In this document: piece after piece, positions 57,458 through 64,000 of the stretch
Numbering within the stretch: the first letter of the stretch is position 1
Layout of the letters: each line of letters opens with the position of its first letter
Origin: Fragilaria crotonensis
Taxonomy: Eukaryota; Bacillariophyta; Fragilariophyceae; Fragilariales; Fragilariaceae
Direction: 5' to 3'
DNA length: 64,000 bases
Assembly (NCBI GenBank): GCA_022925895.1
Contig: JAKSYS010000143.1
Span: 1-64,000, forward strand
Program-made: the position numbers and the translations under genes
The notes under the pieces: model-generated
What the model was told of the DNA's origin: nothing
Seen by the model: only the letters and a program-made list of their open reading frames with translations
Database searches by the model: none

Positions 57458-57719
57458 GGTTCTGTTGTCGTTTCGTTTGCACTAACAAAACTTGTTAATT
57501 TTGATATCATGCGTCTAGCATTGATACGTGTCTTGCCCGAGATTACAGATGGCCACATCAACTTACAGAGGTTCTATCTGTGAGCGTAGCTGTTATTGTT
57601 TTAGGATGTATTTACAATAAGGGAGTATAATTGGACCGCACGTCTAACTTTAGTAGCTTAGGATACGACAGGATCTACCTACATTCACGCTCCTTCGTAG
57701 AAACACTACATTCTGCGAC

Positions 57720-58295
57720 TTACAATCCAGTCAGCTTATCCTCTTCCAAAATACAGATATTGTACTGCACACACTCAGCAACCTTGCTTGTCAGGCCAAA
57801 TATCGCCCAGAAATTTTCTCCAGACTCAACGCAATAAATTCCTCGCCCAAGAAGTGCCAAGACGATCGAAGACCAAGCCAGAGTCAAAATAATCTGTTTG
57901 GGCCTTAAGACAGAGTAGTCAACTTTGTACCCCTGCATGCGATTGTACTGCCAATCACTTGGGTTTCGCAGGTATGCGTCCATGTTGGCTTGGGCGACTT
58001 GTCTGTCTACGTTGTCTCCAGCCATGAACTTCAAAACTGCTTGCTCGTAGTCGTCTGATCTGAATAGGCGCGCCAAAAACGGAGACGGCCCTTGGCGCAA
58101 AAGTGATCCCAAAGGGCCGTAACTGGCACCGGATTCTTCGTCTGGACCGGAAGGAGTCCACCTTTTCAAGTCCTTGTCATAGCGAGGAACCATGGAAAGA
58201 TTTTTGGTTCGTGCAGATCCACATGATGAGGCTTGGGGCGTGAAGGCAAACGTGAGCACCGGAAGCAGGAACAACAAATAGCAACTAATGAACAT
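57720..58295 (-). CDS. Plastid-targeted membrane protein precursor
   Basis: The frame gives 191 residues from the ATG at 58295. The N-terminus is a signal peptide (FISCYLLFLLPVLTFA) with predicted cleavage before F-T-P-Q, followed by a Ser/Arg-rich, acid-poor stretch. This is the bipartite 'ASAFAP-like' presequence that carries proteins into diatom plastids. The mature part contains a conserved-looking segment PLGSLLRQGPSPFLARLFR and one or two membrane helices near the end (ILTLAWSSIVLALLGRGIYCV). I do not recognise the family; a thylakoid or envelope protein is likely. An ATG 33 codons upstream exists but spoils the signal peptide. Confidence 0.72.
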   Translation of the reverse strand: MFISCYLLFLLPVLTFAFTPQASSCGSARTKNLSMVPRYDKDLKRWTPSGPDEESGASYGPLGSLLRQGPSPFLARLFRSDDYEQAVLKFMAGDNVDRQVAQANMDAYLRNPSDWQYNRMQGYKVDYSVLRPKQIILTLAWSSIVLALLGRGIYCVESGENFWAIFGLTSKVAECVQYNICILEEDKLTGL

Positions 58296-59503
58296 GATGC
58301 TCGTCAGTCTGGACTCGCGACTTTCGACTGACGTCAACTGCCGCACACCCGATAATGGGACAAATTGAAGAGAGGTGAGAGGAGATAGATCCATGACATC
58401 AAGGGAGTAGCTCAGGTGATCGACAAAAAACAGTGTATCATGAGTTTTGTGTATCGTCCGAGTACCGAGTATGTATGGTACCGTACCAGGTACTGGTACG
58501 GTACCGGACTCAGTCGACGATCCGTTTTGCTACATGTACCAGGTAGTAGCCATCGGCCCCGGCCATTATTTAAGCTCTGAATGTCGCACACTGCTCTTCA
58601 CGCTACTGGTACGCTCTAGTACACTCTACACTCTAGTACAATCTACACTCTGCACTCTCCACTTTATGTTGATATGTTCATACTAGATATCTACATATGC
58701 GTACACTGTACAATGTACAGTCCATGACATGCTAAACTCCAGGTACCACTCTACTCTCTACACACTACCAGTACTACATAGTTTAATGGGTTCATGGCTC
58801 ATGCCACATATTAACATATATTACACTAGTGGGTACCTCCCAATTGGTCGGACTTTTGGAATACGTGTACGGTATGGGTTGTGCACGGTTGTGTGTACTG
58901 TTTGTACAGTTCAGTACTATACGCAAGTAGTGCAGTACCCCAGAGTGGTCATACTCCGTAACAGACGCACGCACTGACGCAACTACGTATATGCAAATCT
59001 TACCGACATCGCTTACGGAGTACTCCAGTATGCATGTATGACATATATCATACTCCGAGTATGAGACAGTATTCATTTGATCCAGTACCCCAGAGTGGTC
59101 ATACTCCGTAACAGACGGACGCACGCACGCACACACGCACACAATTAATTTATAATATAGTAGGATAGTAGGATATTTCCATATTTCACATGCTCTACTA
59201 GACTCTACTAGACTCTAGACTACCTGGTACCTGCTGTGTGACGCGAACGTATGTATGCATACAATTCGAATGCACTCTGCACACATTCTGCTCAGTGTTC
59301 TCACTCAGATGCAACGCTACTAGCTACTACTAGCTAGTACTACTACTAGAGAATGTACTCGGAATACATTCTACTGCAGCATGTTCACTTTATCGTCTCC
59401 CCTTCTCCCTCCCGTCTATCACCATTTACCTTACAATAGTAGTGGTCAGCGTACTCCGAGTACAACATAGCGATCAGCTCGGCATATCTTGAATTCAATT
59501 CTC
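58296..59503. other. 1.2 kb intergenic, GTAC-rich
   Basis: Very dense palindromic words are present (58460-58510: GGTACCGTACCAGGTACTGG-like; 58600-58770: ACTCTAGTAC repeats). A direct duplicate GTACCCCAGAGTGGTCATAC occurs at 58936 and 59086. A (CGCA)n-type run lies at 59116-59140. It is the promoter side of both the plastid precursor gene and the kinase gene. No gene is seen. Confidence 0.5.
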
Positions 59504-60619
59504 ATGTCGTCCTTTGATTACGTCCGCGTTAGAAACGAGGCTTCTGTGAAGTACCCGTCCTATTCAGTAACAGTAGACCAGAAGCCTTACTTTCCGTTTC
59601 TTGAAGTCGATGCCAATGATGTTGGATCGATAATGAGAGCCGCGATCGTAATTGTTCAGAAAAGAGACCACGTTTCTGACTTGACTGTTCAGAAGTTGCC
59701 GGATAGTGACGCAAACGCGAGTAGCAGTGTTACTCGAGTTGTCGGAGGCATCACAAATCGACTGTATAAGGTTGACCTGCCCTCGTCAGAGCCTGTCCTA
59801 GTTCGCATCTTTGGTGCTCCTGGTCTGATTGATCGAGACGTGGAGAATTCCAATTACGCCGCTCTCGCGAAGAGGGGTATCGCTCCACCCTATCACGGAC
59901 GGTTTGCCAATGGCCGTGTTGAAGGTTGGCTGGATATGCGATCGCTGGAAGTGCGAGAACTCAGCCATTTCAACCGGGAGATTGCTGTCCAATTGGGAAA
60001 TTTGCACGTTAACTTTGTCCCGGATGTTAACGAGGAGCCGACAATGTGGACTCAGCTACATTCATGGATGGATCAGGCGTTAGTTGCCAAGTTTCAGAGT
60101 GAATTCGACGCACAGCGTGCAGGTAACTTGGATCTTGCCACTTTGCCGGCGGAGTTGGACATCTTGCGAGCTTCTGTGGTACCGAATACTTCAAAGATTG
60201 CCTTTTGCCACAATGATTTATTGGCGGCGAACATTCTGGTGTCATCTGACTTAAAGGAAATTCAGTTAATAGATTTTGAATACGGTGGATCGAACTACGT
60301 TGCGTTTGATATTGCTAATCATTTCAACGAGTACGCCGGGGGCACCGACGATGGTGTTCCGCAGTATTCCCAATTCCCTTGCGAGGAAAAGCAGCGGGCC
60401 TTCATCGAGGCATATATACGAGCTGTGACCGGGAAGGATCCTACTGAATCAGAAATGAATGGGCTGCGTATGGAAGTCCAAGCATTTGTTTTAGTGAACC
60501 ATTTGTACTGGGGACTCTGGGCTATCAACCAAGCCTCGGTCGAAGGATGTTGCGGCTTTGACTATCTGTTATACGCCAAACATAGAATCGATCGCTATCG
60601 TGCAACAAAACTAAAATAA
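59504..60619 (+). CDS. Ethanolamine/choline kinase
   Basis: This single-exon gene encodes 371 residues from the ATG at 59504. It shows the choline/ethanolamine kinase fold: 'VVGGITNRLYKV' (ATP loop), 'VLVRIFG' with the catalytic-lobe Arg/Lys strand, and Brenner's motif FCHNDLLAANIL at about residues 233-244 with the catalytic Asp and Asn. Then comes 'IQLIDFEYGGSNYVAFDIANHFNEYAG', which contains the Mg-binding Asp, and a final WGLWA. This phosphorylates ethanolamine or choline, the first step of the CDP (Kennedy) pathway to PE or PC, and is soluble. The GGSNY and FDIANHF forms favour ethanolamine kinase. It ends one base from the stop of the next gene on the other strand. Confidence 0.93.
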   Translation: MSSFDYVRVRNEASVKYPSYSVTVDQKPYFPFLEVDANDVGSIMRAAIVIVQKRDHVSDLTVQKLPDSDANASSSVTRVVGGITNRLYKVDLPSSEPVLVRIFGAPGLIDRDVENSNYAALAKRGIAPPYHGRFANGRVEGWLDMRSLEVRELSHFNREIAVQLGNLHVNFVPDVNEEPTMWTQLHSWMDQALVAKFQSEFDAQRAGNLDLATLPAELDILRASVVPNTSKIAFCHNDLLAANILVSSDLKEIQLIDFEYGGSNYVAFDIANHFNEYAGGTDDGVPQYSQFPCEEKQRAFIEAYIRAVTGKDPTESEMNGLRMEVQAFVLVNHLYWGLWAINQASVEGCCGFDYLLYAKHRIDRYRATKLK

Positions 60620-60620
60620 A

Positions 60621-63080
60621 TTATGAGTCGTGATTCAATACCGCTGGACTCGTTTTTGTTGTTGTTGGAGTTATCTTCACCAATCTTCTTTCATGTTTTC
60701 GATTACTTTCGTTTTCCCCTGGATCGCTGTGCGGGTGAGATTTATGCTTTCCCTTCTTTTTTTCGTTTCCAGTGCTGTCGGAATCGTGTTTATCGGCACT
60801 CCCGTCCTCGGCATTATGCGAATGCTCCTTGTGCTTCGTTTTCTTTTTCTTATCCTTAGCTTCAGCGGTAGTGTCTGCAGTCTCATTCCCCGCGGTGTCG
60901 GACGAAGTCTTTCCTGTCTTCGCAGAGTCATCGTGTCCGCCATGTACATGTTCACCCTTTTGAGGCACAGAGCTTTGGCTAGCTGTGGTGGCAGGAGATG
61001 GTGCAGCAGTTGGTTCGGGTGTCTCGGATACAGATGGTTCTGGTGTGACTAGAAAAGTCGGATAGGCTGAAGGTGTATCTGAAACGCGAAGAGTCGGGTA
61101 CGACGATGGCTGATGTGATGATTTCCGAACGGGCGTCAGAGTTGTAGGTGCTCGTTCTACTTTCTCATCGTTTCCATTGCCTGCATCGTTGGTGTCATCG
61201 AGGGTTTCATCGTCACCTCCACGATCACCTTCACCATTGTCACCTTCACCATTGTCACCTTCATCATTGTCACCTTCACCATCGTCACCTTTACCATCGT
61301 CACCTTCACCATCGTCACCTTCACCATCGTCACCTTCACCATCGTCACCGTCATCGTCATCGTCATCGTCACCGTCACCGTCACCGTCACCGTCACCGTC
61401 ACCGTCACCGTCACTGTCACCGCCACCTTCTTCGTCGTCGTCATCGTCACCTTCATCTCCAACACTCTCGCTCTTATCACCTGCAGTTTTGTCGCCGCTT
61501 GGCACTTCATTGTCATAATTCTGGGATGCATCATAATCGTCGCCTAACGAGCTCTCTCCAGATCCATCGATCTTAGGAGGTAGCGAGGGAGTCGAGGGAG
61601 TCACCTTCCCGTCAGGTGGTGTCGGCTTTGATGTGGCAGACTCTAGAGACGATGGAGTTTCTGACAATTCTTTTGCAGATTTGTCCGAAGACGAAGGATG
61701 AGGACTTTGCGGTAACGTATTCGATGTCTTGTCGGTATCTTCAGCCAATACTGGGGCAACGCTAGGTGGCGGTGGCGTGTGTTCTTCAGCTGGTGACGAA
61801 GGGACGCTTGTTTCTTTCGAAGGCTTCTGAGCTGAGGTTTCCGGCAGAGCGTCATCGCCAAGGCCGTCGTTTGTTGTTCCAGTTTCGTAATCACTCTCGT
61901 TAGGAGTGGCGGTTTTCTGCTCACTCACAGAGTCGGGCTGGTCATCGTCCACATTGCTTGGTTTGGTATCATCGTCGGTTGCGCCGTCAGAAGTACTGTT
62001 CTCGTCCTTCGGGGTGTATCCGAAAAGCTTTTCAGCCGTCCAATCGACATGATCGTTCATGTACTTGATAAAGTCGGTCGAGAGTGGCGATGGGGATAGC
62101 AGCGAGTCAGCCTGAGCCGGCGTACAGCTCCATTCCAAATTGATTTTTGAAGCCAATTTTTCGAGCAAATCAAAAATGCCTGGAACGACTTCGCCCTTAA
62201 GATTAGTTGTGGCAACTAAGCTTTCGTATTGAACAGGATGCACGCTTTGAACCAACGCTCCCATCTCTTCAACATGGTTTCGAAACTTAGCAGCTCTCAA
62301 ACCGAGAACTGATTCAAATGCTTTTCCAGATCCGTCTCGTTTCATCTCGTAAATTGGATTGGCGGCGGGGTCCTCTACTAGAGATGGGATGCAACTCACA
62401 ACCTCGACAAAGCTAAAACCCAGCTGACATACGTTGCCTTCCTTTCCCTCCATCTCATCGTCCCGCTCGGGTCGCGTCATCGTCCACTCCTTCGCGAGAA
62501 AATCACTCCAGCCAGAAATTTCAGCGTGATTTGGCATGTAAAGGGGGTTCTTTCTCATCAATTCCACCCAGTCGTAAGCGTTGACTGCAACCGCCACCAC
62601 GTGAACATTGCGATCCTTCGGTTCGTCCTGAAAAAACATTCCAGCTCTTGTCAGTGTCGATGAGACAGAAGCGTTCGGGAAGCACAGGCTTAATGAGTGT
62701 TCCAGCCACTGCAGTCCAGAATGACGCTCGCCTAGAACTACAATGCGCGGTCGATCGTCTGGAACCGAGTCCCGGCTAGCCAAGGATCCATCTGTCGGAA
62801 TGGTACTTCCTCGCGACGAGGAAGTCAACACTGCAACGAGTATAACCAACACCACAAGTGCAACAGCCATATAACGAAAGCGACTTCCACGTCTTTGCAG
62901 TAGATTCTGGACTGGGATTCCTCCTGACCGCGAATGTGGCTGGAGTGGATATTGGCCATCGTCGCCGTCTCCTAAAAGTTCTTCCAAGTCATCTGTATCG
63001 TCTTCCCAGGCCCATTCATCGACTTCGTCGGACTGTTGGTTAGGCTCGATGTAAAAGGGATTGACGTTGTGCGGTGCCAT
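60621..63080 (-). CDS. Type II membrane, sulfotransferase-like protein with acidic repeat tail
   Basis: Starting at the ATG at 63080 there are 819 residues (an ATG at 63143 would add 21). The N-terminus is acidic and cytosolic, and a single helix follows at about 71-86 (MAVALVVLVILVAVLT). A lumenal domain then begins with RIVVLGERHSGLQWLEHSL, which resembles the PAPS-binding loop of sulfotransferases (GERHSGTNWL is frequent in stramenopiles). The domain continues with a helix-rich region and 'YESLV'. From about residue 370 the chain is low-complexity and ends in GDGDGD and GEGDDGEGDDG repeats plus a Lys/His-rich stretch. A Golgi protein adding sulfate to glycans is the likely reading. The key PAPS residues need an alignment. 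The protein is long for the family because of the tail. Confidence 0.68.
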   Translation of the reverse strand: MAPHNVNPFYIEPNQQSDEVDEWAWEDDTDDLEELLGDGDDGQYPLQPHSRSGGIPVQNLLQRRGSRFRYMAVALVVLVILVAVLTSSSRGSTIPTDGSLASRDSVPDDRPRIVVLGERHSGLQWLEHSLSLCFPNASVSSTLTRAGMFFQDEPKDRNVHVVAVAVNAYDWVELMRKNPLYMPNHAEISGWSDFLAKEWTMTRPERDDEMEGKEGNVCQLGFSFVEVVSCIPSLVEDPAANPIYEMKRDGSGKAFESVLGLRAAKFRNHVEEMGALVQSVHPVQYESLVATTNLKGEVVPGIFDLLEKLASKINLEWSCTPAQADSLLSPSPLSTDFIKYMNDHVDWTAEKLFGYTPKDENSTSDGATDDDTKPSNVDDDQPDSVSEQKTATPNESDYETGTTNDGLGDDALPETSAQKPSKETSVPSSPAEEHTPPPPSVAPVLAEDTDKTSNTLPQSPHPSSSDKSAKELSETPSSLESATSKPTPPDGKVTPSTPSLPPKIDGSGESSLGDDYDASQNYDNEVPSGDKTAGDKSESVGDEGDDDDDEEGGGDSDGDGDGDGDGDGDGDDDDDDDGDDGEGDDGEGDDGEGDDGKGDDGEGDNDEGDNGEGDNGEGDRGGDDETLDDTNDAGNGNDEKVERAPTTLTPVRKSSHQPSSYPTLRVSDTPSAYPTFLVTPEPSVSETPEPTAAPSPATTASQSSVPQKGEHVHGGHDDSAKTGKTSSDTAGNETADTTAEAKDKKKKTKHKEHSHNAEDGSADKHDSDSTGNEKKKGKHKSHPHSDPGENESNRKHERRLVKITPTTTKTSPAVLNHDS
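61200..61440. repeat. In-frame minisatellite coding for acidic Gly/Asp/Glu repeats
   Basis: The coding strand (minus) repeats a 15 bp unit for G-E-G-D-D (61215-61350) and a 6 bp unit for G-D (61375-61415). All are in frame in the sulfotransferase-like gene. This is a likely site of length variation. Confidence 0.85.
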
Positions 63081-64000
63081 TGTTACAATTGAATTCAAAC
63101 TTGCATGTATGTAGAATTGGCAGACTATCTCACATGCACTCATACGCAGGCGACGACGAAATACTTACGCACACTGAGAGAGCGTTGGCTGAGTCTTTTA
63201 TCGTCTCTTGGAGTCCTTGTACTGTATGCATAGTACATATAGTACATAGTAGTATTACACATGCAAATCATCCACCATATCTATACAGTGCAAGGGTGGA
63301 TTGTACGTTACTACCGTAATAGTAGACCTACTTGCACCGGTACATTTACCACTTCGTACCTGAAGTAGTACTTGTACTGAGGACAACAGTATATGTAATA
63401 CGTAATCGGAGTACTACAGGTACTGTAGTGTACTACCGGTAGACTAAAGAATTAGAGTACTGGAGTAGGACAATACTGGACTACTCCTTGTACTCTTGTA
63501 CTACACGATATTTCATACAAAAATACAAGTACCAGCATGTACTTGCACGCCTTTGCTTTCATACGCGCCAGTCAGCAGTCAGCAGTCATACTGTCATAAG
63601 TCGTACTATGACATACGGTAGTTCATTCATACGCGCCTACGCGCCTGTCAAGTGGCACAACGCACAACGCAACCCCAACGCACATCGTCTGACTTGGAAA
63701 AACGAACGGGTTTGTCCCCTCTTGTGTTTCCTTTGCAAAGATAACTGCCGTACAGGTAGAATTTGGAACAAAACAAACAGCCTCGTCCCTCCAACTTATC
63801 AAGAACAGCAACAAACAACATTTGCCCCAGCCATTGCATCATCATTCAGCATGACTTCTTAAGCAGGATCCTTGCCTTCAAACAAGTGGCAGGAGGATTT
63901 TCTTTTCGTATGAGAAGGAGGATGGCACCAGAGTACTGCACATTTAGTAGCACAAATCCAGTGGTCAACTGGTGATGGGCACAGTGAATGTCCATATGTC
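63081..64000. other. 0.9 kb intergenic, GTAC-rich
   Basis: Upstream of the sulfotransferase-like gene there are many GTAC/TACCGGTA words at 63215-63510 and a duplicated CAGTCAGCAGTCA at 63570. A small plus-strand frame around 63488-63862 has no motif. The next gene may lie beyond the window edge. Confidence 0.45.

Noticed and set aside
61148-61576. Plus-strand frame rich in His-Arg or Ser-Pro
   Set aside because: It is the complement of the acidic repeat tail of the minus-strand gene.
1-64000. CRISPR arrays, bacterial operons, ribosome-binding sites or rRNA genes
   Set aside because: Spliced nuclear genes and diatom-type elements fill the window, and no such structures were seen.

Overview
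The window is nuclear DNA of a eukaryotic alga, almost certainly a diatom and probably a pennate one. The evidence is as follows. Introns are short (61 to 105 bp, GT-AG). One precursor (57720-58295, minus strand) has a signal peptide followed by a Phe at the likely cleavage site, as in plastid import through four membranes. The Ty1/copia element has the domain style of diatom CoDi elements. The HMG-box, LRR and CpeT-like proteins are of stramenopile type. The species was not determined.

Layout. 0-3 kb: an LRR protein (+) faces a USB1-like U6 snRNA phosphodiesterase (-). 3.5-9 kb is repeat country: a 742 bp element with 33 bp terminal inverted repeats, a fold-back repeat, a 68 bp tandem array, and an 0.88 kb inverted-repeat element with an apparent 9 bp target duplication. 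A four-exon membrane/coiled-coil gene lies within this stretch. 9.4-14.5 kb: a long coiled-coil protein (+) faces an S1-domain RNA-binding protein (-). 16.5-21.4 kb: a mitochondrial carrier and an inward-rectifier-type K+ channel. 23.9-25.7 kb: a secreted CpeT-like protein (+) faces a mitochondrial-type single-pass protein (-). 25.7-31 kb is AT-rich and gene-poor with old repeats. 31.1-35.1 kb is a broken piggyBac-like transposon whose coding region also carries a YqaJ-type nuclease and a SAP motif. 36-40.7 kb: an HMG-box protein, a TRF-like double-Myb protein and a UBA protein. 43.5-50.1 kb: a full-length Ty1/copia retrotransposon with identical 160 bp LTRs. 50.5-63 kb: TRAPPC6/Trs33, a LYRM7/MZM1-like protein, two single-pass membrane proteins of similar layout, a plastid precursor, an ethanolamine/choline kinase and a sulfotransferase-like type II membrane protein with a very acidic tandem-repeat tail.

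Gene order. Seven gene pairs are tail-to-tail with gaps of 1 to about 395 bp. I saw no operon-like functional clustering; the genes are mixed housekeeping functions (snRNA maturation, vesicle tethering, respiratory assembly, phospholipid synthesis, telomere binding). Intergenic DNA is unusually rich in GTAC-centred short palindromes.

Caution. Several otherwise intact host genes (HMG-box, TRF-like, one membrane protein) each need one single-base frame change, and the retrotransposon with identical LTRs needs about seven. Small indel errors in the sequence are a serious possibility, so 'broken' calls here should be checked against reads.
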